A stretch of DNA of 64,000 bases from Isoetes taiwanensis (Eukaryota; Streptophyta; Lycopodiopsida; Isoetales; Isoetaceae), in contig JAJEKV010000022.1 of NCBI GenBank assembly GCA_021234155.1, positions 5,417,852-5,481,851 on the forward strand, in the 5' to 3' direction. How positions within the stretch are numbered: the stretch's first letter is position 1; every line of letters begins with the position of its first letter. The position numbers were made by a program, and so were the translations under genes. The notes beneath the pieces were generated by a model, which did no database searches, was not told the origin of the DNA, and saw only the letters and a list, made by a program, of their open reading frames with translations. Shown one piece after another: positions 46,276 through 58,197 of the stretch.

Positions 46276-46971
46276 TCAATATGAACTGTCGGAGAGACAA
46301 AAGGGTCTCAAGGGCTCTATCTCCTCTGGCCGGAATGTAAACAATTCTTGGACTTGCGGCGGATGCACAGCAGGCGTTGTGAAATCGACGAAGTCATCCT
46401 GGCAGAACTCTGCAAGCTCATAAAGGACTTCAAGCTTTCGTCGGCCCCGCATGTCGGTGATGATGCGGTAAGCCCACATGATATCTTCCAAAATAAGATA
46501 CTCTTGGTTGTTCAAGAGTATAATCGGAAGAAGATCTAGCCCGTCAAGCTTTAGGGCTTTATCACGGCCTGTCGGTGCCTCCGTAGCCAGTTGCTTCCAT
46601 CTTACAAAATCATGCTCGTCGACGACTTCATCGTCCTCTGGGTCAGAGGGTACTGGCGTGGTAGACTGCTCTGCAGGTATCGGTACATCTTCTATGTACT
46701 GGTCCATGACTATTGCCAGTGGAAAACGGGCTTCAAAACAAAGCCGGCGGTCTATGGTGACAATGGGAAGGTCGGTCCCTCTTCTCCTGATGCCCCTAAG
46801 AACATTATATGCATGATCATCACCTCCCAACATCTCTATCAAGGTGTTGGAGTCGAGATACAGCTGGGAATCTGCCTCGTTGAGCACACACGCAGGCACA
46901 ATCTCTTCGTAGAAGAACTGAAGGAAACGTGCGTAGTCAGGATGTGCTTGCATATTGTGGATAAGATCCAC
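46276..46971 (-). CDS. Extra gypsy ORF upstream of gag, unidentified
   Basis: A 231-codon open frame in sense with pol. It starts MDLIHNMQAHPDYARFLQFF and contains DRRLCFEARFPLAIVMDQYI, an acidic stretch (SDPEDDEVVDEHD) and LKLDGLDLLPIILLNNQEYL. It may begin further upstream (to about 47,030) in the same frame. It is open over nearly 700 bp while pol is broken, so it was probably protein-coding until recently. Family unknown; not gag or env by any motif I can see. Confidence 0.55.
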   Translation of the reverse strand: MDLIHNMQAHPDYARFLQFFYEEIVPACVLNEADSQLYLDSNTLIEMLGGDDHAYNVLRGIRRRGTDLPIVTIDRRLCFEARFPLAIVMDQYIEDVPIPAEQSTTPVPSDPEDDEVVDEHDFVRWKQLATEAPTGRDKALKLDGLDLLPIILLNNQEYLILEDIMWAYRIITDMRGRRKLEVLYELAEFCQDDFVDFTTPAVHPPQVQELFTFRPEEIEPLRPFCLSDSSY

Positions 46972-47337
46972 TTGCTGGAGCAGATAGGGGTGCAGTACAT
47001 CAAAGGGAACCGCAGGGTCCCAATGCTCACCGTCTAGTTACCATTATTGTAGAGTAGGGCGGTCCATCACGAACAAGGAACAAGGGAGGAGGAGGAAGGC
47101 GCTGAAGGCAAAGAGAGAAATGAAACCCTAATGTCCAAAAAGTGACTTTATACCTTTTTGGCACGTTTTCCTAGGTAAGAAAAAAAATTATTATTTATTT
47201 AATAATTTACATTTTTATATACAGAAAGTCATTAAAAGACACCGTCTAATTCCATATTTCCCGAAAAAAAGTATTTACATAAATATACTACATGAAGTTT
47301 ATACAATATCAACGGAAAAATGGAAAATCTTTGGCAG

Positions 47338-48526
47338 CTAGTGAAAGTCGCCTCGGATTCTTCGCGCCAGCTGCGGGTCCTTAGGCATTATGGTCACTCG
47401 CTTCGCGTGGATAGCGCACAAGTTTGCATCGCTCAAAATCTCAATAAGGTAGGCTTTAGCAGCCTCCTGAAGGGCAAGTAAAGCAAAAGCTTGAAACCTC
47501 ATGTTAGTCTTAAACTCCTGAGTAATTTCCCGGACAAGACGCTGGAAAGGTAACCGGCGTATCAAGATGTCAGTAGTCTTCTGATACTTGCGTATCTCAC
47601 GCAGAGCTACTGTACCTGGTCAGAACCTGTGGGGCTTCCTCGGCTTGGCATTAAGCTTGGGCAATGGTAGGGTCTTACCACCAGTCGAGGGGTGTTTTGC
47701 CCTTTGTACCATCCGTTCCCGACGTTGTGCAGACGTATTTTTCCCAATCTCAGCATCCTTTTGCAGCCGGGTCTTGTAATGGACGCCTCCCCTGGTGGGC
47801 TTGGTGTACTTCCTCTTCCGTCTATCCACCCTTTCCTCCACCTCTTGAACGACATTCTGATTTACATTCTGCTCTGTTTGGGCAACTTCTTCTGCTCTAC
47901 AAATACGCTCATTCTCAGCATCTCGGGCCTCCCGTTCCTGGCGCACCTGAGTTCGCCGTGCAAGCTCCGCATGATATCGGGCCGGTCGTGCTTACATGTC
48001 GGCTTCTATGAGATCCATCCGGTCCTGAGTGAAGTTAGGTGGAAGATTGTTGAAAATAAAACTATGTGATTCTTCATTCCAATAGAAAGGGGTAAGGTTG
48101 TAATGATCCAAGTACATGAGCACGTGGCCTCTCCCTAGGTAATAAAAGCGTGTAGCTCTCTCTGCTGGGAGACCACTAGCAATCTGCTGAGGTCCTCTAT
48201 CCTCGCAAGGTGCATAATCCTCTGGGCTTCCTCTCGTGTAAGCTCTATGGGGTCCTCATCGGATAACACTTAACTATGGCTTGGGCTTGATCAGGCTGCT
48301 CTACCAAAGTATAGGCCGCGTTGGCCTCATTCAACATTATAAGGAAGCGTTCATTAAAATGGAAGATAGGATATGGGATTCTACGGCCCTCTACAAAATG
48401 GGTAACAAGAAGGTTTAGAACAGTGTCAACTATATCACTACCATCTCCAAGATGATCTACGAGTACACTATAAAGCTGAAAAACATTCATGGTTTTTAGA
48501 TCAACAGTAAGTTTGAAGCGCGGCAT
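47338..48526 (-). pseudogene. Extra gypsy ORF ending in a histone H3 fold
   Basis: Minus strand. 48,526-48,245 opens MPRFKLTVDLKTMNVFQLYS. After a one-base frame change near 48,263 it continues through LTREEAQRIMHLARIEDLSR, another shift, and DHYNLTPFYWNEESHSFIFN to a TAA near 48,000. The same frame then gives a basic/acidic linker with a GGV-x-Y-K-T-R patch and STGGK, and from about 47,637 a clear histone H3: KPHRF, a TGA at 47,622-47,620, [60 protein letters not shown] and [20 protein letters not shown] followed by RRIRGDFH. AlphaN, alpha1, alpha2 and alpha3 helices are all present with no loop-1 insertion. The TGA replaces the conserved Arg of RPGTVALRE, consistent with CGA to TGA decay. 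Confidence 0.85.
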
Positions 48527-49247
48527 GGTAAACAGATAGTAGATACTAGCAACAAAGAAGTGTGGCGCTTCAGGTGAAACAGATGGCGCTAGACCCTAGA
48601 TGGAGGCGCTAGGCTCTTAGGGTAGTAGCAGGGTAATGGTCAAGGTTGGCTATGGCGAAAGGACAGCTCAAATCCGGCGGCTATGGCAGCAAGAGGACGA
48701 CCCAGAAAACACACTTCCAAAAAGGGAAAGCACAAATCTGAACTAACTTTCTTTCTTTCTTTTTTAAACTTTTACAATTTTTTTCTTTTTTTTTTAAAAA
48801 CGGACGCCTATTTTTATACGCCGGACCGTATGTGGGCGCTGGCTGCGTAATACGCTCATAACATTTGATTCTAAACACCTAATCCGCAAGCAGCGCCCAT
48901 CTTGGATTCTAGCCTTGGGGTCGCCCTTTGAACCTCGGGAAACGTGCCCCGTAGGGTATTTGGAATGTGCCCGAGCCGTTGGAGCCATTTTCGCCTTCAT
49001 CCGAGCTACCTACAAAACGTTATGGTCCATCTAAACCTGGGTCCTCCAGTCACACCTTTTTCCCTCTAAAATCGCCCTAAACTTCCTAAATCTCAAAATT
49101 GGTTACATCAACCTAGGACAAGACTAATTCACCGAGAAGTTAGGCAGTCCAACTAGCTTAAACTCCCACTCAACTACCGATCTAATGGGTTAGAGATTTG
49201 GTCAGTGCTATGATTTCGGTCAGCCAAAATCACGGCTCTGATACCAC
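48527..49247. other. Gypsy leader with primer-binding site
   Basis: Untranslated leader between the extra ORF and the 5' LTR. The primer-binding site TGGTATCAGAGC is at 49,246-49,235 (minus), complementary to the 3' end of initiator Met tRNA. An A/T homopolymer-rich stretch lies at 48,740-48,800. Confidence 0.75.
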
Positions 49248-50768
49248 TGTGACGCTCCCTGAACATATACGGCGCTCCGGACGTATACATACAGGGACCA
49301 TGAGCAGGGCCCTCCGTCTAACTCGGGCCATCTATAGGAAGATGCCCGGGTGAAGGACACGGAGGTGTCATTCGCCCACGCCGATGGGACTCTATGTCGC
49401 GTGAATACAAGTTAGCATACAAAGATAATCATATCATAAATAACCACCACCCAGAAGGGTGGCACATCCATCCAACCGATGATAACGTAGAAGATACATC
49501 TAATGCTAAGGAAAAACACCCCAAACCCAAGGTTCTACCCCACCCGGACTCCAATGGGGATCGACCGACGGCTAGGTCTCGAGGTCAGCGGGACGTAATC
49601 TTAGCATGGCGCTGGGCGGCATAGAACATCGGCTAGGGTTGTCCACTCCATCCGCCCCTCCCTGTGCACACTTTGCGGATGAGTCAATCAAGCTATGGCG
49701 CCATTGTAGCCTTCCCAGACGCAATCCCAAGGCATCACCCTTCGACTACTCGGGGTTACATCTCCCCGGTCCGATGAGGCGTGTCGAGAAGTGTCCCTTC
49801 CTGTGGTCGCAAATGATTCCATGGGTGAGCTAGAGAGAATACGCGTCGCATCATCGGCCCTCCCCTGATCCGTGCGACCTACTCCCCTAACTTTATCTTC
49901 AAAGTACAGGGATGATCACACCACTGCATACCGGGGAGTGTCAAACCCATACCCGCCCTCTCGTGGACTGGCTATTAGGCCTAGCTCACTGAAGGAGTCC
50001 CCGTTGCCTTTTATGCTCGGTGAGACCCCACCCCACACTTCATCACTACTGACCCCTTATCCGGGTGCTTCAATCATGCCATAGATTCCACAGCTCGGTG
50101 GGATCTTGTGCATAGGCCGCAATTACCGGGTACTATAGGAGCTACTAGGAGCATACTAATGAACATAGGTCACAGAGGTCTCTACCCCCCTTAATCCCCG
50201 CCGGAAGAACTAATGTAGATACTACCAAAGATACATCCATCCATCCATCCATCACAGAGCATAATCAATAGTTGAGAACGGTTCTAACTATCAAACAAGG
50301 GTTAATCATCATTAGAGACAAGCAAAGAAGCCTGACAGAGGCGCTGGCCCTAGAAATACCAAACTAATCTATCTACTAACCCGAATTCCGGCTGGAACCA
50401 TTGTCATGTGGGATCTCCATCTTCAAGCGTACTGGCTCAGAAACAGCCCTCCCACGATTCGATTTGGGGCAAATTGGGATAGGGATCCAATTTGCTGGCC
50501 CAAATTAGCAGTCTCCCACTGGCCAATCGAGTTTGGCCAGGTGTCCTCCTTTTAATTAATTAATTAACTTAGCTTAATTGGCTTAATTAAGTTAATTAGA
50601 TAATTATTCTTAATTATAGGTATTTAACCCTTAATTAACCCTTTATTAATTTAGCATAGCTAAATTAATCCCTTGTGGTTAGTCTGCATACCCCATGATG
50701 GCGTATCCTCGGCCCGTGACGTGTCAATATAGTTATACTTACACCGCATAACTATGTGGAACGTCACA
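49248..50768 (-). repeat. Gypsy 5' LTR
   Basis: 1,521 bp, the promoter-bearing LTR for the minus-strand element. AT-rich TTAATTAATTAATTAAC runs (about 50,551-50,600) lie in the U3-side third and are shared with the 3' LTR. Confidence 0.93.
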
Positions 50769-50773
50769 ACTGA

Positions 50774-51256
50774 GAGCAGATTGAATCATGGCATTCATTG
50801 AACCATATGACGACAACTGGCAGCAAAAGACACGGCACATTTTATTTACAGGTGCCCTCAAACAAATTCTCGAGCAAAAGATAGTTTTAGGCCCGTAAAC
50901 AGCAATTAGGCATGATTCTGCCTTGACATCCAATGATATGCCGCCACGGGGCACATTTTCTTTTCCAGGAAGTACACATGTTAACATTTTGGCTTTTATA
51001 TGGTACTTTCTTCCTTGACCGTTGGATCAGTGATACGTGACGCAGAATTGACACCTAACAGTCATTCATGTTATAGGGAAGTCCTTTTAGGAGTTTCCTG
51101 GCATTCCAGCTTGTCTTCATGCGTTGCGCGTCGACAAGTTTCCACGCCATGAAAGTCTCATAAATGGACTTTCCTATATACATACAACTCCTCCCTCAAA
51201 TCCAAGGTTTACTCACATAGTCATGTGCTCATCCTTGGGATTTTCCTTGAACGGCC
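50774..51256. other. Flank of the gypsy element, possible promoter
   Basis: No coding sequence. CTATATACATA at about 51,174-51,184 is a TATA-like element about 75 bp before the ATG of the next feature. Confidence 0.3.
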
Positions 51257-51433
51257 ATGTCATCTTCAAGTTCCCTTCGCCCAACCACAAAACTTAGGAA
51301 AAATCCCAATGCTTTGACCAATGTGATAACATTTTTTCCCCTGGAATTATGCAACGCCACTGAAATATTACCAGTAGACACATCGCAAATCACTCATGTG
51401 GAAAGGCTAAAGGAAATCGCCAAGCTCATAGAA
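51257..51433 (+). CDS. Possible first exon, unidentified
   Basis: ATG at 51,257 opens MSSSSSLRPTTKLRKNPNAL and runs to IAKLIE, followed by a consensus donor GTAAGTT at 51,434. An upstream TATA-like box adds weak support. I found no second exon, and the amino acid text is not recognisable, so this may be an orphan or broken gene. Confidence 0.3.
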
Positions 51434-53034
51434 GTAAGTTAAATCCCATTCAACCCCATTCATCGATCTTCTACTTATAGAAACATATTGATCATGCTCT
51501 ATGGAAATTCAAATGTCAGGAACATAAAATAAGTATAATTCTATGGACATAAAGGAACATCTACAAAGGCCTTGTAATTTGTTAATATGAACCAAATCAC
51601 GATGTATGTGCGGCTTATTCTTTTACAAAAAGAACTATATCATGCTTCTAAAGCATATCAACTTCTCCCCTTTTTTTTGGCAGATGGCATAATTTATTTG
51701 ACAAAGTGATTAGCCATAAGAAAGCTCCAATGACATAAGGCTTCCCATAGCAGAAACAGGAAGGTCGTATCCTTCCATCAAAATCAATCTGCCATTCCAG
51801 ACATTTTTTCATATTCAAATGTGCAAAAGAAAGATCAGCTCATATTAACTGAATTTGTCTTCCTTCGCGAAATTTCTTATCCATTACATTTGCAAATGCT
51901 TTTTACAAATTTTTGGTTAGATAGATAAAAAAAATGAGAAGCGACGAGAGAATGTCATGTTTTCGTGCTAATAACTCGAGCTACAGAGCTCAGATTCAGA
52001 TGATCTTAGGCTCATTAGAAAGCTTATGTAGAGAGCTTTCCATTGGCATATGATTTGACCCAGATCTATCAAGATAGATACCTGCTTTTTGTACTTTTTA
52101 TTCCGGATATCTTTTTGCAAAGTGCAGATTTGATGGTAATATGCTTTCTATTATAACTTTTAAATTCAGACTCCCTTTTGTGTGTTTTTTATTGTGTTGG
52201 AAAGCTCTCTCTGGAATCTTTCTGATGATACATGATATGCTCATATTTGATTAAGTTTTCTGGGTCAAAATAGTAAATTTTGGGTGGATTTGGTAAGGTT
52301 TCACATCTGATTAAAACATGATTTGCACAACAACAAATCATACTCCCTATCCAGCTGATCATTCTGGTCATGCCTTTTGTCATGTATTATTGTAGTACAG
52401 TAAGCTTTTATGAAGATATTGAAGAGATGATGTTATCATGGCCACGCTTTGTACATGAAAAAAAAAATTAAAATTTTTTGTTTTAGTGTGTTATGGGATT
52501 TGTGATATATTTGATGGTTTATATGTTATTCATGAACTTGCCAATGTTTTTTGAATTTTTATTTCTTTTTCAAACTAAAAAAACAACATTTCCTATAACA
52601 CACCAAAACAAAAAGTCTTAAATAGACAACAAAATAAGAAGAAAACAAATACATACAACAACAAATAAGAAGAAAAGACGGCTTACAAACATACTTTTAT
52701 GCAAGGCACCATTACTCCCAAAACATGAAAAAGAAGTCAGGAAACACAAAATGTTGCAGTGGCCATAAGGTTGGCAGTGGCAGTAGCCCATAATGTTGCA
52801 GTGGCCCATAAGTTAATGGTTTAGCCGAAAATGGGGTTAGGGTTTTGTTAGAATTTTTTTGGACCTTGGGTAATTTTACAGATTTTGTGGCGGCCGTCGT
52901 CCGAGCATGGTGGGCGGTTGATCCTCGCCCCCATGTGCTGGGGGAGATGAGGCGATGCAGATGAGGCTAGAAGATGTGCCAGATGAGGTGATGCAGGTGC
53001 AGGGTAACACAAATGAGGCCATTGTTTCAGTTTT
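51434..53034. other. No supportable gene
   Basis: AT-rich intergenic DNA. The A-rich and T-rich halves around 52,460-52,620 are partly complementary (GTGTGTTATGG and similar words), suggesting a decayed inverted repeat, but I would not name an element. Confidence 0.35.
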
Positions 53035-53136
53035 GTGGGGCTACTTGTAGGCGACCTGCTTGGTGATGCTTGGAGACCTGCTTCTGCGTCGCTTGGGCGG
53101 CATAAAATAGCAGGCAGATATAGGCTCTGGAATTGT

Positions 53137-53236
53137 GGCTACTCGGTTTCTAGCTATGGCTACTCCAACTATGGCTACTCCGTTTCTAGCTATGGCTACT
53201 CCAGCTATGGCTACTCGGTTTCCAGCTATGGCTATG
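53137..53236 (+). repeat. Short tandem repeat TATGGCTACTCC-GTTTCTAGC
   Basis: About 36-bp units alternate TATGGCTACTCCGTTTCTAGC with TATGGCTACTCCAGC. In the plus frame this reads (GYSVSSYGYSxY)n, giving a 103-codon open frame from 53,035 that also has Gly/Tyr-rich text. I see no sign that it is translated. Confidence 0.7.
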
Positions 53237-53674
53237 GTTTCCAGGGATTGTTGCTGGCAATGGGGCTCAGGATAGACATGACTCTACAAGATAAGCCAGG
53301 ACCTCAAACAAGATTAGTATGTAGGATCTTGTTCAGGTGGAGATAAGCCAGGACTGCCTCCTGTGTTACAGTTCTTCTTCGACCAAATTTGGGAACCTAA
53401 TGCTGAGTTTCGTTGTTCAAGCATGTACTTTCTGCCGAAATTGCAGTGCTCTTTGTGCTGAAATTGCTGAAATTGCAGTACTCTAAGTTCTTCTTATCTG
53501 TTCTTCAGTCTCCTTTGTTCTTATCTCTCTTTTGTGAATGCAATGGTGTTCGTGCATTTTTTACGTGTATAGATTGAAGTATACCATATCTGACTTATAT
53601 ATATTATTATAGAGGGCTGCCTAACACTGATAATTGGGGCCATCTGAGCCTTCTAAATTGCCACGTGGCAAAAT

Positions 53675-53875
53675 GGACGGCTGTGATGGCTTGGTTAATT
53701 TTTTGTCTGCGACATGCTTCCCCGCTATGATTTGTTGATTCCGTTGCTGTCGATGCTCCAGTGATTGCTGTGATGGGTTGGTTAAATTTTTTTTCTTGCG
53801 ACATGCTTCTCCCGCTATGATTTGTTGATTCCGTTGCTGAGCGCCAAGCTTGGCGTCGATGCTCCAGTAAATGCA
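53675..53875. repeat. Tandem duplication, about 80-100-bp unit
   Basis: The text GGCTGTGATGGCTTGGTTAA ... GCTATGATTTGTTGATTCCG is repeated once (about 53,680-53,750 and 53,763-53,838). Each copy is followed by GATGCTCCAGT. A perfect 14-bp palindrome, CGCCAAGCTTGGCG, is inserted in the second copy only. Confidence 0.7.
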
Positions 53876-54232
53876 TAAGGGCAACAAAAGCTTCAGTCAG
53901 CCGCCAAATGCCTGAGAGGCTCGATTCTTCTTCTTATTTTCCATTTTCCCCCTCAGCTCTTCTTCTCAAGCTCTAAGAGGCCGTCAAGCAGGCTTTACCT
54001 GCATTTATTCCTCTCAGTTCTTCGGCAAGTAGCCAAGCTCTAAGAGGTCAGCAAGTAGGCTATAGCTGTGTTTATTCCTCTTAGTTCTTCTTCTCAAGCT
54101 CAAATAGGTCGGCCAGATGCTGCTATGTACCTGCCTGCAGTGGATTTCAGCTCAGCAGGACGTGTTCAGTGGATCGAAACCTAGCCCCCCGAGTTCTCTC
54201 ATCTTTACCCTTTCTTTGCTCAAGGCCTGGCT

Positions 54233-55505
54233 ATGGCCAGGCCAGGTGGGATTTTCGTTGTTGGCCTGAAGCTGAGTCCAGAAAGCAGAGAAATGTTAAG
54301 ATGGATTGTGGCAAAGCTTACCCGGCCTGGAGATCATGTCATTGCCGTACATGTTCTACAAGGTTCGTCTAATGCAGGCACTATTTCTTTCCGTTTGTAT
54401 TCCGAGCTTGATTCCCATCTCATTGTTTATAGGAAGAAACTAAAGTCCGGTTGCTCACTCGTTTGGAATGTTCTGATCTAGACATGAATAAAATTATCTT
54501 ATAATATTGCTGCAGCTAAACCTTTCCTAATCTAAAATATTGGTGCTCTGTGCAGTTTCCCGCGACAATGATCTAGATCCCACAGTGAAGCAAGAGCTTG
54601 ACAAGACATTCGAAGGAGTCCTTGGAGTATACGAAGGTTTATGCACCTTAAAACAGGTAAATACTCTGAGTTATTTACAGAAGGCCCTTTGATGTACCCT
54701 TCTAGCATGTCTTCACGTATTTGTCTTCAAATTTGGGCCTTCAACTATATGCTATTCTCTACCATTGGGATCTGCCACAATCACTTGAAGATAGAAAAAA
54801 TATGCTGCTGGTGCTCTCATATGCTCTCATATGCTGCTCTGATTTACTCTCATATGCTGCTGCAATAGATAGAAAAAAGTTCCAGATTAATGGTTAAGTG
54901 CATGTTCTTAACCATCCTTCAAGTCTGTACATGTTTGAAATGCTTGCCAGGCTGAGAGATTGGAATTACATTGGATTCAAAGTGGAACAAACAAATGTGG
55001 TGACATAGCAGCTGCCCAGAAGGCAATTGATTTTGAGCTTGGCTGATATGCCTTATTTTGTTTTCACATGGTTGTAAAAGTTGCAATTCTAAGGAATCTG
55101 TATCTTTTGAATCTACTTTTGGCATTTACCCTTTGGACGTGCGAAATTCACGTTCACGTCTGTTCTTTCTCTTCATAAATCTTCAAATACTTTTGGCACT
55201 CGTGGATGGCAGCGTTCTGGCATTTTGAACTTGGGGGCACATGAAATACTTTTGAAAGTTTTTCAGCTCTTTTTGCTTCATATCTTGGTCATGCTGTTAG
55301 CTCAGAATCTGTCATTGCACAGTTGGATCACTGGTGATCAAGATATGGAATTTGAGCTTCCTTCCTGACGTTGTAATGCTAACAAAACTTGAGAGATGCA
55401 GGTTGCAAAAATGCTGCCAAGCAAAGTGGTATTGTCAGACTTTTTAAAGAATGAGAAGGAGCTGAGCTCCTATCCTGATGACGTGTTGATCATTTGTGCA
55501 GGTTG
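54233..55505 (+). pseudogene. Universal-stress-protein domain of a receptor-like cytoplasmic kinase, kinase missing
   Basis: Exon 1 starts at ATG 54,233: MARPGGIFVVGLKLSPESRE, then WIVAKLTRPGDHVIAVHVLQ (donor near 54,371). Exon 2 is 54,556-54,656: VSRDNDLDPTVKQELDKTFE then GVLGVYEGLCTLKQ (donor GTAAAT). A third exon from 54,951 (AERLELHWIQSGTNKC...) ends in a TGA near 55,044. A further USP-like piece, VAKMLPSKVVL, follows an acceptor near 55,403. The IVVG(I/L)K-L-x-x-x-SRE, PGDxVIA(L/V)HVL and V(L/Y)xVYEG(F/L)CxLKQ blocks match plant kinases with an amino-terminal USP domain. No kinase domain follows, so this is a truncated gene or a solo USP fragment. Confidence 0.6.
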
Positions 55506-57560
55506 AGAATATTATCTAGGCGTCAAACAAAAAAAAGAGAGAATTTATTCCTCCGACTTCAATCTGTAAAATAAGCAAACATGTTGATGGCTATCCAAAA
55601 TTCCATTGTGGTTATGTAACTTGCATGCGTGTATGTTATGCGGGTCTGAGGTTGAGTATTATAGCCATTCTGGTAAGTTCAAACTGAATGTGAGTTCATA
55701 TTGACAGCATGGCAAAGAGTTATGCACTTATAAATACCGCCTTGGCAGATTATTTGTAGGATGCAGAGCCGCTGGAAGCGTGGATTAGCTTTAGACAACA
55801 AGCGATATAGCTTTAAAAAGGAAGGTACTTTGTTTATGCCAATTTTATTTCCTCCTGCTTTAGATGTTGACACTTTGCTCTTTGCTGCAGTATGTAAAAG
55901 ATAGAAGATGACATAGTTACTTTAGCTTGATGTTTGAGATGGAAAATTATGATGTAAAAATCCTTCGTGCAGCTCGTGGACATGATCTTAACACTTTTGT
56001 TACTTTGAGCTACCATGGATTTCAGATTGGAGGCATCTGTTGAGATATGCACTGATGCAAATCTAATGGACAATACTTGGACACAATATTTTAAGTGTTT
56101 TCTTTGTTATGCTTCATGCTTCTCAATGTTGTCATGGGCGAAAAAATATGCTGCCAGCATTAGCCCAGGTAATTTTTAACTTTACTCGATGTTGTTATTT
56201 GCTGTGTGGTGGTATAACGGAGATTATGCACAGGTTGTAGAGAGGGAGGGAAATTTTCTTGCAAAATTTTTAAACCAGCAAACCAAAGCTGGTGTTGGGC
56301 ATGCAGGAGCTGCATTCAGAACAGTACTAGATAAGGGAGCACCTTTTGGGTAGAAACACTTGCGTATCATGGCCAGCTTAGGCAGATTGATATTGCCCTA
56401 TGCATATCTTCACACCCCTTTTGGCAGGCTTGCATTTGTCTTCTTGCATCTTCTAGTTCTTTTAGCAAAATGGCTTAACTCGTTGGCATTTACTGCCTTG
56501 GAAATTATAAGTGGATACAAGCTGGAACATCGTCTTCTAACTTGCATGCTGAGTATCAAGGACCTTACCACTTCCCAGAAAAATGTACTTGGCAATTATT
56601 AGTAGGAGTTTAGAAACTTGACAGATATCTAGGAACCTTGCTACCCAACGGGGTTACTTGGGCTTAACATTTGACATTTTCGAGCAGCTGCCCAACCCAA
56701 ATGTTGTTTCATGAAATCCTTTGATTACTAGTTATGGGTATGGAAATAAAGCCCCTAGAAATTTTCAAGGTGATGTAGGTGATGCCAAGCATATCAAGGT
56801 ACTCTAAATCGATGAGATTTGTCTCATTTAGCAATACAACCTGGTGCTTCAAGGGAGGTGAATGATGGCTGTATTTAAATGCATGCAAATCAATTTGTCT
56901 CAATTCTGCACATGCTAATTCCCAAAGGCAATTTTTTTGGTGTAGTGCCATAATCTATCCCTACTTTACAAATGCCTCTAAGCAAATGCCTCTCTGGACA
57001 AATGCCTCTCTCTACATTTATTCATTGTCAAAACGACTTGACATTTATGGGAGACAACCATGATTCGAACCACATATATGAAGTATCCCTGTGTACCTTT
57101 GGACTTATTTGTATGTAGAATTTACAACTAAATGGATATTTTTATTTATGAATCATCTCCAAATAATCCCATATCTGCTTTTGTGTTATGCTCTAGAATT
57201 CTATGGGACATATTTTGTTTCCAAATAATGTCAACATAAATTATACCCAAAGAAACATATTTCCTTCATAAATAATTCCTAAATAACGTAATTTCTTATA
57301 TGCATGCTCAATATGTGTTGACCCGTAATTATAATAAATCCTTGGTATAAGACTCAAGAAATCCCAAACAATCTCCCACCTTGCAGGGACATGTTAATAT
57401 AGGAGGTTTGAGAGTGAGAACATAAAAATTCCTAGAAAATATAGATTTTTTCTAGAATGTCTTGGAAGTTGACTAATATGCATTGATTGGTCAATTAAGT
57501 ATAGTTGAGCAATCAACTTCAAAAAGTGGCGACTTTTAGCGCCGCCAAAACTTGCACCAT
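55506..57560. other. Intergenic, no supportable gene
   Basis: Short frames only, such as a hydrophobic one at 56,360-56,602 that I could not support with splice signals or motifs. Confidence 0.35.
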
Positions 57561-57754
57561 ATACCCCAAAACAAACTATGAAAACCCTGAACTTGTGCCT
57601 ACCCTCCTTTAGACCACCCCATTGGTCATTTAATTTGCTTCATTTTGTCTTAAATATAGCACAAAACCCACTACGAATACACCAAACTTGTGCCTGCCCC
57701 CCTTTTGCACCACCCCATCGGTGCGTAACTTGTATATATATATATATATATATG
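57561..57754. repeat. Two diverged tandem units followed by a (TA)n microsatellite
   Basis: CCTGAACTTGTGCCTACCCT ... CACCCCATTGGT near 57,588-57,627 recurs as CCAAACTTGTGCCTGCCCCC ... CACCCCATCGGT near 57,683-57,722 (step about 95 bp). A pure TA run of about 22 bp lies at 57,731-57,754. Confidence 0.7.
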
Positions 57755-58197
57755 TACGTATAATAGCGGTATGGGATGTGCAAAATTATACATGGGTTTG
57801 ATGTGGAAATTCCAGAGCCCTTCATTTGGCATATTCATGGAATTATGCTTGGATCCAATGATCCAAGAAAAACAATAAGGATAGTGCAATAAGGATAGTC
57901 AAAACTTGCCAAAAACTCGCAAAAGAAGTCGGGCGTGTCAAAATGCCTCCGTGCTGCCGCGCGTCAGCATTTTTCCACACCTGGAATGTGAAACAAAAAG
58001 CATTCCTATATACGTAAGTGTTACCAGCTAGTGGTTTGATGGCTTGAAGTAACACTTGTTTTTGGCAAGTCCCCTGATTTCATTTAGAAGCTTTCCGATG
58101 TCTTAAATTGTGCCGGGGAAAGTTGCCTTCATACTGATAATATAACTACCAAAAGTTGAGCTGAGGTCATCACGTGCTGCTTATCTTTAAAATTCTT

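Larger units (their letters stand above)
38574..50773 (-). mobile_element. Full-length Ty3/gypsy chromodomain retrotransposon with a captured histone H3 fold
   Basis: The element is 38,579-50,768 (12.19 kb), flanked by ACTGA at 38,574-38,578 and 50,769-50,773. LTRs (38,579-40,137 and 49,248-50,768) begin TGTGACG and end CGTCACA. On the coding strand the order is 5' LTR, primer site TGGTATCAGAGC (49,246-49,235, one base from the LTR), about 3.6 kb of extra coding sequence, gag, protease, RT, RNase H, integrase, chromodomain, polypurine tract TAAGGGGGGAGAA (40,150-40,138), 3' LTR. Stops and frame breaks in pol mean this copy is inactive, but the matching target duplications and similar LTRs indicate a fairly recent insertion. 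Confidence 0.95.

Noticed and set aside
47338-47690. Calling the retroelement histone a centromeric H3 (CENH3)
   Set aside because: The loop between alpha1 and alpha2 has the same length as in canonical H3 and the core text is close to ordinary H3. Only the amino-terminal tail is strange.
53035-53346. Gly/Tyr/Ser-repeat protein
   Set aside because: The frame is produced by a 36-bp tandem repeat, and there is no upstream gene context.
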